DNA of 64,000 nt from contig NZ_LQGV01000003.1 in NCBI RefSeq assembly GCF_001620065.1, positions 992,001-1,056,000 on the forward strand. The letters run 5' to 3'. This document shows positions 54,250 through 62,456 of this stretch, one piece after another. The notes under the pieces were generated by a model. That model saw only the letters and a list, made by a program, of their open reading frames with translations, was not told the DNA's origin and did not search any database. The position numbers and the translations under genes were made by a program. The stretch comes from Microbacterium sp. TNHR37B. Lineage in GTDB: Bacteria; Actinomycetota; Actinomycetes; Actinomycetales; Microbacteriaceae. The stretch's first letter is position 1, and the number at the start of each line of letters is the position of its first letter.

Positions 54250-55674
54250 ATGCCATCGAGGTTTGATCTGGCCGTGATTGGGTCGGGTGGCGCGGCATTC
54301 GCCGCGGCGATCCGCGCCACCACACTGGGAAAGTCGGTGGTGATGATCGAGCGCGGCACGTTGGGCGGCACGTGCGTGAACACGGGGTGCGTTCCGTCCA
54401 AGGCGCTGCTCGCGGCCGCCGAGGCCCGCCACGTGGCCGCGGATGCGGGCTCCCGGTTCCCGGGGATCGCCGCCACCGCTGGCCCGGTAGACATGCACGG
54501 GCTGGTGGGTGGCAAGCAGGACCTGGTCGAGGCGATGCGGAGTGAGAAGTACATCGACGTGGCAGAAGCCTACGGCTGGCCGGTCCGCCAGGGCGAGGCG
54601 GCGTTCGCCGGCACGCCGGATGCGTCGGTCCTCGAGGTCACCGCCGCGGACGGCACCGTCGAAACCATCGAGGCCGCCCACTACCTCATCGCCACAGGCT
54701 CCCGCCCGTGGGCTCCTGCCATCGAGGGGCTGGACGGCGTCGACTTTCTCACCTCGACGTCGGCGATGGAGCTGTCCGAGGTGCCTGACTCGCTGCTGGT
54801 GCTCGGCGGGGGCTATGTGGCGCTGGAGATGGCACAGTTGTTCGCCCGGCTCGGCTCGAAGGTGACTCTGCTGGTGAGGTCCCGGCTGGCGTCGAAGGAG
54901 GAGCCGGAAGTCTCCAAGGCGTTGCAGGAAATCTTCGCCGACGAGGGCATCCGAGTGGTCCGCCGCGCCATCCCCACCCGCGTCACCCGCGACCCGGGCA
55001 CCGGCCAGATCGTCGCCGCGGCCGAGGTCTCGGGCGGCGTGCAGGAGTTCCGTGCCGACGAGATCCTCGTCGCGCTCGGCCGCGCCCCGGTCACCGACGG
55101 GCTCAACCTCGAGACCGTGCAAGTGAAGACCGGCGCGGCCGGAGAGGTCGTGGTCACCGACCAGTTGCAGTCCTCCAACCCTCGCGTCTGGGCGGCTGGG
55201 GATGTCACCGGGCACCCCGAGTTCGTCTACGTCGCAGCCCGGCACGGCACGTTGGTCGCCGAGAACGCCTTCACTGACGCCAGCACGTCGGTCGACTACA
55301 CGCGGATGCCGCGGGTCACATTCACGAGCCCTGCCGTCGGCGCGGTCGGGATGACCGAGAAGGAGGTCATCGCGGCCGGGATCCGCTGCGACTGCCGTGT
55401 CCTGCCACTGGAGTACGTGCCCCGCGCGCTGGTGAACCGGGACACCCGCGGGTTCATCAAGATGGTCGCCAACGCGGACACCGGCGAGATCCTCGGCCTG
55501 ACCGCGGTCGCCAAGGACGCCGGCGAACTCGCCGCCGCAGGTGTCCACATCCTCGGCAAGACCATCACCGAGGTCGCCGACGCGTGGGCCCCGTACCTGA
55601 CCACGGCCGAAGGCATCCGGATCGTCGCCAAGGCCTTCACCACCGATGTGTCGATGCTGTCCTGCTGCGCCTGA
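54250..55674 (+). CDS. merA: Mercury(II) reductase
   Basis: FAD flavoprotein that reduces Hg(II) to volatile Hg(0) with NADPH. 474 residues from the ATG at 54250 after AAGGA. No N-terminal heavy-metal-associated domain. FAD motif LAVIGSGGAAFAAAIRA, redox pair Cys42/Cys47 in GGTCVNTGCVPSK, NADPH domain VLGGGYVALEMAQLFARLGS, and the second mercury-binding Cys472-Cys473 near the end (MLSCCA). All catalytic residues are intact. Divergent from merR; followed by a merB remnant. Confidence 0.96.
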   Translation: MPSRFDLAVIGSGGAAFAAAIRATTLGKSVVMIERGTLGGTCVNTGCVPSKALLAAAEARHVAADAGSRFPGIAATAGPVDMHGLVGGKQDLVEAMRSEKYIDVAEAYGWPVRQGEAAFAGTPDASVLEVTAADGTVETIEAAHYLIATGSRPWAPAIEGLDGVDFLTSTSAMELSEVPDSLLVLGGGYVALEMAQLFARLGSKVTLLVRSRLASKEEPEVSKALQEIFADEGIRVVRRAIPTRVTRDPGTGQIVAAAEVSGGVQEFRADEILVALGRAPVTDGLNLETVQVKTGAAGEVVVTDQLQSSNPRVWAAGDVTGHPEFVYVAARHGTLVAENAFTDASTSVDYTRMPRVTFTSPAVGAVGMTEKEVIAAGIRCDCRVLPLEYVPRALVNRDTRGFIKMVANADTGEILGLTAVAKDAGELAAAGVHILGKTITEVADAWAPYLTTAEGIRIVAKAFTTDVSMLSCCA

Positions 55675-55689
55675 CCGCGCGCCAGACAG

Positions 55690-56081
55690 CGGATCCACCC
55701 CATCAGAAACTGGAGCCTCGCCCGCTCCTCGATCGGCCCGCCCGGGTCGAATCGATCTCCCCGGCCAGCGGCGACACGATCCGCGTCACCGTCGACTCGA
55801 CCGCCGGTGTCACTAGCGTGGAACCGGCGACCGCGGTGGTGTCCTTGGTCAGCCCCGAGGCCATGCACTCGATTCGCTCCTCGTTCTGCAACCAGGTCCA
55901 CTACTTCGCTTCCCGCGAGGACGCCGCCGGATGGCTCACGGAACACCCGATGGCCCAAATCCTCACGGTCGCCGATGCCTTCGAGGTTGGCAGCACCCTG
56001 ATCACCGAGATGCTCGAGCGCCCCCGGACCGGTGCCGACGAACTGTCTGGAAGCTGCTGCGGTCCCGAGACCTGCTGCTGA
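55690..56081 (+). pseudogene. merB: Organomercurial lyase remnant (MerB C-terminal part)
   Basis: MerB cleaves C-Hg bonds. Only the C-terminal portion is present (about 125 residues), in the frame starting about 55690 with no start codon of its own: LLDRPARVESISPASGDTIRVTVDS, VVSLVSPEAMHSIRSSFCNQVHYFAS and ILTVADAFEVG match the family, including the FCNQVH motif with the third conserved Cys. The N-terminal half with the catalytic Cys96/Asp99 region is missing. A Cys-rich tail, GSCCGPETCC, ends it. Whether it is expressed from the merA transcript is unknown. Confidence 0.75.
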
Positions 56082-56109
56082 GACGGCACCACGAGAGGAC
56101 AGAACACCA

Positions 56110-56430
56110 ATGCCTCCCAACCAGGACGACCAGCGAGGCGGCCGTGGCCTGCTCCTTGGGGCCGTCGCCGCACTGCTCGTGGTCGGCTGCTGCGCCCTCC
56201 TTCCACTTCTCGTCGTCGGAGGCACGATCACAGGGATCGGCACCCTCCTCCGCAACCCGTGGGTGATCACGGGCGGTGCCGCACTCCTGATCCTCGCGGT
56301 GGTTGCAAGCATCGTGATGACAGCGCGTGCCAGGCGACACCGCCGCGAAAACGACCCCGACTGCTGCCCGCCCCTTCGCCCGACCATAACGAAGACAGAC
56401 CCGAGGCGAAGGGAAACCGGAACCAACTGA
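56110..56430 (+). CDS. Small two-helix membrane protein with Cys pairs, candidate mercury transporter
   Basis: 106 residues from the ATG at 56110 (MPPNQDDQRGGRG). Two membrane segments: residues about 14-47, GLLLGAVAALLVVGCCALLPLLVVGGTITGIGTLL, containing Cys27-Cys28, and about 51-71. A second pair, Cys85-Cys86 (DPDCCPP), lies in the basic cytoplasmic tail. The GCC-xLPL arrangement at the first helix resembles MerT/MerF-type importers that hand Hg(II) to MerA. It follows merA and the merB remnant on the same strand. Function is inferred from the Cys pairs and location. Confidence 0.6.
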   Translation: MPPNQDDQRGGRGLLLGAVAALLVVGCCALLPLLVVGGTITGIGTLLRNPWVITGGAALLILAVVASIVMTARARRHRRENDPDCCPPLRPTITKTDPRRRETGTN

Positions 56431-56584
56431 TCATGGCCATTAGACCCCGGCATACGGCCCGCCCGATAGGCCCCTAGCCAGCAGGCAAGTCGCCGATCAA
56501 CGCGCGCGAACTCTGATGTGAAATCTAAAGGTCATCCGCATGGTCCCGGATCAAGCCGTCACGCGGCGGCGACGTCCTGCGCGG
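56431..56584. other. Spacer between converging metal genes; nothing recognised
   Basis: 154 bases between the small membrane protein (plus) and the P1B ATPase (minus). No clear terminator, promoter or repeat seen. Confidence 0.5.
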
Positions 56585-58498
56585 TCACGTGCTTGCCTTC
56601 CGCGTCGACGCGGCGCGCAGGCCGTTGAGGATCACGATCACCTCGGCGATCTCGTGCACCAGCACCACTGCCGCAAGCCCCAGGACGCCAAAGAGGGCGA
56701 GCGGGAGCAGGGCGGTGATGATCAGCAGCGACAGGATGATGTTCTGGTTGATGATGTGCCGCCCCCGACGGGCATGGGCGAACGCGCGCGGGAGAAGCCG
56801 CAGATCGTGACCGGTGAAGGCCACGTCGGCCGACTCGATCGCGGCGTCGGAGCCCGTCGCGCCCATCGCGATCCCGATGTCCGCGGCGGCCAGCGCAGGG
56901 GCGTCGTTGATGCCGTCGCCGATCATCGCGACCGGCCCCTTCGCACCGAGCTCTGCGATCGCGGCGGCCTTGTCTTCGGGGCGCAGCTCGGCGCGGACGT
57001 CATCGATCCCTGCATGCGCAGCGAGGGCGCGGGCGGTGCGGGCGTTGTCGCCGGTGAGCATGGTCACCCCGATGCCCTGGGTCGCGAGGGTGCGGACCAC
57101 TTCAGGGACCTCGGGGCGCAGCTCGTCGCGGACGCCGATCGCGGCGACCGGGACGCCGCCGCGGTGGACGATCACGACTGTCATGCCCTGCTCCTCCAGC
57201 CCCGGGACCCGGTCGCCGAGGGTCCCGGCGTCGAGCCAGCGCGGGCTGCCGACGGTGATCCGCGCGCCGGCGAGCTCGCCCTCGATGCCGTGCCCGGCCT
57301 GCTCGGTCACGCCCTCCGCCGCAGGGGCATCCGGCGCTGCGGCGGTGATCGCGGCGGCGAGGGGGTGGGTGCTGTGCTGCTCCAGAGCGGCCGCCCACGC
57401 CAGCGCCTCCGCCTCGCTCACACCGTCCACGGTGAGGACGGCGGTGACGGCGGGCTCGTTGCGGGTGAGGGTGCCGGTCTTGTCGACGGCGACGTGGCGG
57501 ATCACGCCGAACCGCTCGAACGCGGCACCGGACTTGATGATCACGCCGAACTTGCTCGCCGAGCCGATCGCCGCGACCACGGTCAGCGGCACGGAGATCG
57601 CCAGTGCGCAGGGCGATGCCGCGACCAGCACGACCAGGGCGCGGGTGATCCACAGCTCCGGGTCGCCGAGCAGCGAGCCGATGATCGCGACCAGGGCGGC
57701 GAGGATCAGCACGCCCGGGACGAGAGGGCGGGCGATGCGGTCGGCGAGGCGGGCGCGGTCGCCCTTCTCCGCCTGAGCCTTCTCCACGAGGTCGACGATC
57801 GTGGTCAGTGAGTTGTCGGTGCCTGCCGCGGTCGTTTCGACCTCCAGTGCCCCGGCGGTGTTGATTGCGCCGGCGGAGACGGCATCGCCGGGTTCGACCT
57901 CGACCGGGATCGACTCCCCGGTGATCGCGGACGTGTCCAGGCTGGAACGTCCCGTGCGGACGACGCCGTCGGTCGCGATCCGCTCACCCGGCCGCACCAA
58001 CATCAGCTGCCCGACAGCCAGATCCTTCGCGGCGACCTCGACCGAGACGCCGTCGCGGCGGATGGTGGCGGTCTCCGGGACGAGCTTGAGCAGTGCCCGC
58101 AGCCCGCCGCGGGCACGGTCCATCGCCTTGTCCTCCAGCGCCTCGGCGATCGAGTACAGGAATGCCAGCGCTGCGGCCTCCTCGACGTAGCCGAGGATCA
58201 CCGCGCCGACCGCGCTGATGGTCATCAGCAGCCCGATGCCGAGCTTGCCCTTGAAGAGGTTCCGGATCGCGCCCGGCGTGAACGTCGACGCGCCCAGCAG
58301 CAGGCCGATCCAGAACAGCACCAGCGCAGGGATCTCCATCCCGGACCACTCCAGCGCCAGACCGGTGAGGAACGCCACACCGGAGAAGACCGGGACCATG
58401 ATCCCGCGGTCCCGCCACCAGGGGCGCTCCGCCTCCTCGGCCTCTTCGCCGACTGCGGTCTCAGGCTCGTCGTGCTCGCAGCCGCACGCCGCGCTCAC
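56585..58498 (-). CDS. Heavy-metal P1B-type ATPase with SPC motif
   Basis: Exports a divalent metal such as Cd, Pb, Zn or Co from the cytoplasm. 637 residues from a GTG at 58498 that overlaps the cmtR stop. Short N-terminus with Cys5/Cys7 and no HMA domain; membrane helices, actuator TGES (SAITGESIPVE), transmembrane metal site SPC at 295-297 instead of CPC, phosphorylation site DKTGT, HP loop STHPLAAAI and hinge GDGINDAPALAAADIGIAMG. The SPC motif is typical of the P1B-4 (Co/Fe) group, although the regulator is of the Cd/Pb type; the substrate is therefore uncertain. Tail has HEIAEVIVILNGLR. Confidence 0.9.
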   Translation of the reverse strand: MSAACGCEHDEPETAVGEEAEEAERPWWRDRGIMVPVFSGVAFLTGLALEWSGMEIPALVLFWIGLLLGASTFTPGAIRNLFKGKLGIGLLMTISAVGAVILGYVEEAAALAFLYSIAEALEDKAMDRARGGLRALLKLVPETATIRRDGVSVEVAAKDLAVGQLMLVRPGERIATDGVVRTGRSSLDTSAITGESIPVEVEPGDAVSAGAINTAGALEVETTAAGTDNSLTTIVDLVEKAQAEKGDRARLADRIARPLVPGVLILAALVAIIGSLLGDPELWITRALVVLVAASPCALAISVPLTVVAAIGSASKFGVIIKSGAAFERFGVIRHVAVDKTGTLTRNEPAVTAVLTVDGVSEAEALAWAAALEQHSTHPLAAAITAAAPDAPAAEGVTEQAGHGIEGELAGARITVGSPRWLDAGTLGDRVPGLEEQGMTVVIVHRGGVPVAAIGVRDELRPEVPEVVRTLATQGIGVTMLTGDNARTARALAAHAGIDDVRAELRPEDKAAAIAELGAKGPVAMIGDGINDAPALAAADIGIAMGATGSDAAIESADVAFTGHDLRLLPRAFAHARRGRHIINQNIILSLLIITALLPLALFGVLGLAAVVLVHEIAEVIVILNGLRAASTRKAST

Positions 58499-58854
58499 GC
58501 GCCCGCTCCCGTCCCGCAGCAGCCCGGCACCGTGCACGAAGCGTCCATGCAGGGCGCGTGCTCGTCCACCGCGAGCGTCACGTCCACCAGCGCGGTCAGC
58601 GCCGCCGCGAGGTGCGGGTCCGCGATCTCGTAGCGCGTCTGCCGCCCTTCCGGCTCGGCGACCACGATGCCGCAGTCGCGCAGGCAGGTCAGGTGGTTCG
58701 AGACGTTCGAGCGGGTCAGCTCCAGCTCACGCGAGAGCACCGCCGGGTAGCTGGGGCCGTCGAGCAGGGTCATCAGTATCCGGGAGCGCGTCGGGTCCGC
58801 CATGGCCCGGCCGAGCCGGTTCATGACGTCGAGACGTGGAGCAATGGTCAGCAT
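58495..58854 (-). CDS. cmtR: CmtR-type ArsR-family metal sensor
   Basis: Represses the metal ATPase until Cd(II) or Pb(II) binds. 119 residues from the ATG at 58852-58854, aligned with the start of mycobacterial CmtR (MLT...LGRA-ADPTR). Winged helix with LTRSNVSNHLTCLRDCG; Cys57, Cys61 and Cys102 are at the same numbering as the CmtR metal ligands. A further Cys-rich tail (DASCTVPGCCGTGAGA, Cys107, 112, 113) is extra. Stop overlaps the ATPase start by 4 bases. Operator and -10 lie just upstream. Confidence 0.9.
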   Translation of the reverse strand: MLTIAPRLDVMNRLGRAMADPTRSRILMTLLDGPSYPAVLSRELELTRSNVSNHLTCLRDCGIVVAEPEGRQTRYEIADPHLAAALTALVDVTLAVDEHAPCMDASCTVPGCCGTGAGA

Positions 58855-58855
58855 G

Positions 58856-58871
58856 CACTGATCATACAGTG
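58856..58871 (-). promoter_or_regulatory. cmtR operator enclosing a -10 element
   Basis: Inverted repeat CACTG-N6-CAGTG; the six central bases read TATGAT on the minus strand, a good -10 element. Its last base is 6 bases from the cmtR ATG, so the transcript is probably leaderless, and repressor binding would block it. Confidence 0.7.
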
Positions 58872-58880
58872 TTGACTGAA

Positions 58881-59423
58881 CTAATCCCAGGATGAATAGT
58901 GCACCCTGCGACATTCGGCCCTACCAGTAACCCCGCGGGCGCGCAGCAGCAGCCCGGCGTTTTCGAGCGCGCCGAGGACGCGGACGATGCTGGTGGTGTT
59001 GCAGGACACCACCCGGGTCAGGTCCCGACCGAGCGCGGTGGCGTAGTTGGCCTGGGCGACGAAGGAGTGCCCGGTGGTCGAGTGCGCTTCCCCGCCCTGC
59101 ACGATCACCTTTACTCCCGCCGCCTGGTAGCGGGGCAGGTTTCCGGCGGCGACGTGCTTGGGGGTCGTATCGACGATCACGTCGCTCTGCGCGAGGAGAT
59201 CGTCGAGGGTTCCCTCGGGGCGGATGCCGGTGTCCACCATGCCGCTGTGCGCGTCGGGGGTGGCGGCGAATACGGGCAGCCGCGGGACGGCGGATTGTAT
59301 TCGCCAGTCGGTGACGATGTCCGCGACGCCCACCAGGTGCATGTCGGGTTGGGCGTGGACGGCGTCGGCGACCCTCTTGCCGATCACTCCGTACCCGTTG
59401 ACGCCGACTCTGATCCTGTCCAT
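58881..59423 (-). pseudogene. Truncated type II glyceraldehyde-3-phosphate dehydrogenase
   Basis: The N-terminal part matches the archaeal-type (type II) GAPDH: MDRIRVGVNGYGVIGKRVADAV for NAD binding, DVIVDTTPKHVAAGN, and catalytic Cys141 in VVSCNTTSIVRVLGAL. Full-length members are about 340 residues, but here the frame ends at 180, after homology stops near residue 160; the last ~17 codons read cmtR-upstream DNA. Lacking the C-terminal catalytic domain it is probably inactive. It lies in a row with the ABC1 kinase and the P-loop ATPase, 39 bases after the kinase. Confidence 0.75.
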
Positions 59424-59462
59424 CTTCGTCTCCTTTCGTGGTGTTCTTGAGCCGTGCGCGGG

Positions 59463-61118
59463 TCAGGGGCGGGGTCGGCGGCGCCGCAGCGTCCACAGCA
59501 GATAGCTGCCGAGGGCGCCGATCGTGCCGGTCCCGGCGCCGATCAGGACGCCTTCCCGGGAGCGCCATTTCGTGTTCCCGCCGACGAGGGTGCCGATCCC
59601 GCTGATCAGCGCGGCGGCGATCATTCCCGCGACGACACGGTTGCCGACGCGTTCGGCGCGCCCGACGAGAGGTTCCAGCTCCGTCGCGCGCAGGTGCACC
59701 TCGAACCCGCCGTCTTCGAGGAGATGCCGGAGCCGGCTCAGGGTGGCGGGCAGCTCGGTGAGCAGTGCCCCGGTGTCGGCTCCCGCGCGCGCCCATCGCC
59801 GGGCCAGAGCCGGCAGGGACAGCTGGGCGCGGGTGAGCTGCTCAGCGTAGGGCTGCAGGGCGTCGAGCATCTGGAAGTCCGGATCCAGCCGCGCCGCGGT
59901 CCCTTCGGCCATCATCAGCACTTTGAACAGCAGCGCCGTCTCCTGCGGAAGGTGCAGCTGGTGCTGCTGCAGGATGCCGAGCAGCTGCTGGAGCATGATT
60001 GCGAGGCTGATCTCCGACAGCGAACGGCCCCGGTAGCGGGCCGTGAACGCGGTGATCGCCTGCCGCAGCCCTGCCCGGTCGACGACGTCGGCGGTCCGGG
60101 AGAGTTCTATCAGGGCGGTGGTGAGGGTGTCCGGGTCGTCGCGGGTGAAGGCGAGCACGATGCCGGCGAGGCCGTCCGTGGTCTGTTCGGTGAGCTCCCC
60201 GACCATCCCGAAGTCGATCAGCGCGAGCGCGCCGTCGGGCTGCACGAACATGTTCCCGGGATGGGGGTCGGCATGGAAGAACCGGTTGTCGAACACCATC
60301 GTGAGCACGATGTCGGCACCCAGCCGCGCGAGTGCGACCCGGTCGATGCCGGCGGCGTCCAGGCCCTCCAGGTCGTCGATCCGCACCCCGCTCATCCGCT
60401 CCAGGGTCAGCACGCGCGAGGTCGTGGTCTCCCCGTGCACGCGGGGAATCCGCACCCGCGCCGCGTGGGCGAACTCCTGCGCGAACCGTTCGGCGTTGCG
60501 GGCCTCCTGCAGGTAGTCCAGCTCGGCACGCAGCGTGCGGGAGAACTCCTCCACCAGCCCGGGCAGGTCGTACTGCCGGATGGCATCCCAGCGCCGGTCG
60601 GCGCGGTCGGCGAGGTTGCGGAGAATGTCCAGGTCTTCATGCACCTGCGCGACCACGCCGGGCCGGCGCACCTTCACGACGACCTCGGTGCCGTCGTGAA
60701 GAGTTGCCGCGTACGCCTGCCCGATGGACGCCGCCGCCAGCGGCACCGGGTCGAACTGGGCGAACACGTGCTCTGGGTCGGCGCCGAGCTCTTCACGGAG
60801 CACGTCCCGAATGCCCTCCCACGGTGCCGCGGCGACGTCGTCCTGCAGTTTGGCGAACTCGGCGACCCATGCCGCGGGGAGCAGATCGTGCCGGGTGGAG
60901 AGGATCTGGCCCAGTTTCACGAACGTCGGCCCGAGCTCCTCCAACGCGACCCGCACATGCTCGGGGTTCGTGTAGGGGTCCTCCTGCCGGGCGTGTCCGA
61001 GGGCGCCGCGGTGGAACGGCACCAAGCCGCCCAGGCCCAGCACGCCGGCCAGGACGCCGAGTCCGTGCCGGCGCAGCACGGCCCCGATCTGCCGGTACCG
61101 GCTACTCCCCGCGCCCAT
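59463..61118 (-). CDS. ABC1/UbiB-family (AarF) protein kinase-like protein
   Basis: Atypical kinase of the ADCK/UbiB family; the family is tied to quinone synthesis and lipid homeostasis, but the role within metal islands is unknown. 551 residues, full length. Features: ELGPTFVKLGQILSTR (the KxGQ motif), SIGQAYAATL, VVVKVRRPGV with the ATP-site Lys149, LDYLQEARNAERF, and DPHPGNMFVQPDGALALIDFGMVGEL. Two hydrophobic segments near the C-terminus (VVAGMIAAALISGIGTLVGG; LIGAGTGTIGALGSYLLW) anchor it. It overlaps the upstream ATPase gene by one base. Confidence 0.92.
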   Translation of the reverse strand: MGAGSSRYRQIGAVLRRHGLGVLAGVLGLGGLVPFHRGALGHARQEDPYTNPEHVRVALEELGPTFVKLGQILSTRHDLLPAAWVAEFAKLQDDVAAAPWEGIRDVLREELGADPEHVFAQFDPVPLAAASIGQAYAATLHDGTEVVVKVRRPGVVAQVHEDLDILRNLADRADRRWDAIRQYDLPGLVEEFSRTLRAELDYLQEARNAERFAQEFAHAARVRIPRVHGETTTSRVLTLERMSGVRIDDLEGLDAAGIDRVALARLGADIVLTMVFDNRFFHADPHPGNMFVQPDGALALIDFGMVGELTEQTTDGLAGIVLAFTRDDPDTLTTALIELSRTADVVDRAGLRQAITAFTARYRGRSLSEISLAIMLQQLLGILQQHQLHLPQETALLFKVLMMAEGTAARLDPDFQMLDALQPYAEQLTRAQLSLPALARRWARAGADTGALLTELPATLSRLRHLLEDGGFEVHLRATELEPLVGRAERVGNRVVAGMIAAALISGIGTLVGGNTKWRSREGVLIGAGTGTIGALGSYLLWTLRRRRPRP

Positions 61119-61705
61119 CAGCTCACGCCCCTCTCGGCTGGAGTGCCGGCCGATGCTCGTTCGAGGATGAAGTCGACGCGCGCGTCGGGGGCGAGTGCGG
61201 GGACGGTGACGACGGGAAAGCCCAGCTCCTGGTACACCAGCCCGAGCAGGTCGTGGATGCGCCGCTGCGCGGCGGGGTCCTCGGTGCGCGCGTAGTCGGA
61301 CGCCAGCGGGAGCAGGTCAAGCAGGAACACCGTCGCGTACCGGGCGCCGGCCAGCGCGCCCAGCAGGACGGTGCCGGGGGCGAGGCCGAGGAAGCGGTAG
61401 TAGGCGAGCGAGTCCGGCAGAGCACGGTCCAGGAACACGGTCTGTTGCGGGTCGAGGGAGCGTTCCTGCTCGATCTGCATGTCGACGACGGCGCGCTGGA
61501 ACTCGCTCTGCCGTGCCCGCACCTCCGCGGTGCTGCGCCCGGTGATCCGTTGCAGGTCGATGTAGTGGCGGGCGTGCTCGATTGTGGTCGTGTACCCGCG
61601 GCCCCGCAGCAGGTTGACCGTGGTGGTCTTGCCCGAGCTGGGACCGCCCGTCACGACGTGCCAACGGGTGGTCTGTGCGGGCCGCGGCTCCTGGATGCCG
61701 GTCAT
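61118..61705 (-). CDS. P-loop ATPase (AAA_28-type)
   Basis: Predicted ATPase or kinase-like protein of unknown substrate. 195 residues: WHVVTGGPSSGKTTTVNLLRGRGY with Walker A at 20-28, then EHARHYIDLQRITGRSTAEVRARQSEFQRAVVDMQIEQER and VFLDRALPDSLAYYRFLGL, typical of the AAA_28 group related to nucleoside kinases. First gene of the minus-strand unit with the ABC1 kinase and truncated GAPDH. A CsoR-type operator is 14 bases upstream of its start, shared with csoR, so copper control is likely. Confidence 0.85.
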   Translation of the reverse strand: MTGIQEPRPAQTTRWHVVTGGPSSGKTTTVNLLRGRGYTTTIEHARHYIDLQRITGRSTAEVRARQSEFQRAVVDMQIEQERSLDPQQTVFLDRALPDSLAYYRFLGLAPGTVLLGALAGARYATVFLLDLLPLASDYARTEDPAAQRRIHDLLGLVYQELGFPVVTVPALAPDARVDFILERASAGTPAERGVS

Positions 61706-61718
61706 GACCTCACCCTAC

Positions 61719-61738
61719 ACCCTGTACCCCTACAGGGT
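61719..61738. promoter_or_regulatory. CsoR-type operator in the divergent region
   Basis: Perfect inverted repeat ACCCTGTA-CCCC-TACAGGGT with a 4-base centre, the pattern of copper-responsive CsoR sites. It lies between the P-loop ATPase gene (minus) and csoR (plus), so one site can control both directions. Confidence 0.8.
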
Positions 61739-61765
61739 ATGGTAGATTGTGGGTGGAGGTGCGAG

Positions 61766-62050
61766 ATGGCACACGGGTATGTGGACAACAAGCCGGCGCT
61801 GCTGGCGCGGCTGAGCCGCGCGGAGGGTCAGGTGCGCGGGATCGCGCGGATGATCGACGAGGACGTGTACTGCATCGACGTGCTGACCCAGGTGTCGGCG
61901 GCGACGAAGGCGCTGGAGTCCGTCGCGCTGTCGCTGCTGGAAGACCACCTCGCGCATTGCGTCGCGCAGGCGACCGCCGAAGGCGGCCCGCTCGCGGAGG
62001 AGAAGCTCCGCGAGGCGAACGCCGCGATCGCGCGCCTCGTGCGCTCCTAA
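61766..62050 (+). CDS. csoR: Copper-sensing repressor CsoR
   Basis: Cu(I)-sensing, all-helical repressor (DUF156). 94 residues from the ATG at 61766. The Cu(I) ligands Cys36, His61 and Cys65 are all present (DVYCIDVL, EDHLAHC), with the W-X-Y type fingerprint YVDNKPALLARLSRAEGQVRGIARMID at the start. It precedes copZ and copA, and its operator is at 61719-61738. Confidence 0.93.
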   Translation: MAHGYVDNKPALLARLSRAEGQVRGIARMIDEDVYCIDVLTQVSAATKALESVALSLLEDHLAHCVAQATAEGGPLAEEKLREANAAIARLVRS

Positions 62051-62096
62051 CGTCGTCCCCACTCACATCGTTCAACGCTCTTGAAGGGAGCACATC

Positions 62097-62456
62097 ATGA
62101 CCGGACAGGGATTCCAGGACCTCGGCCTGCAGGCGACCAGCACCGGCGGTGGCTGCGCCTGTTGCAGCCCCACCTCCCACGCCACGGCAGCCACCGACAC
62201 CGGCGCGCCGGCGCAGCAGACGGCGGCGGGCGAGACCGTGTCGGCGCAGTTCCTGGTGGAGGGGATGACCTGCGCGCACTGCGTGCGTAGCGTCACCGAG
62301 GAGGTCTCCGCGATCGACGGTGTCTCCGACGTCGCGGTCGATCTGCACGCCGGTGGCGTGTCCACGGTGACGGTGTCCAGCGCGACGCCGGTGGATGCGG
62401 AGCGGGTGCGGGCGGCGGTGGAGGAGGCCGGGTACAGCCTCGCCGCAGCCTCATGA
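62097..62456 (+). CDS. copZ: Copper chaperone-like HMA protein with Cys-rich N-terminus
   Basis: Carries Cu(I) to the ATPase. 119 residues. A heavy-metal-associated domain spans about 50-117 with GMTCAHC (Cys59, Cys62). An unusual 45-residue N-terminal extension holds Cys20, Cys22 and Cys23 (GGGCACCSP) and a Thr/Ala-rich linker, so the protein may bind a second metal ion. Its stop overlaps the copA start by 4 bases. Expected to act in the cytoplasm. Confidence 0.88.
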   Translation: MTGQGFQDLGLQATSTGGGCACCSPTSHATAATDTGAPAQQTAAGETVSAQFLVEGMTCAHCVRSVTEEVSAIDGVSDVAVDLHAGGVSTVTVSSATPVDAERVRAAVEEAGYSLAAAS

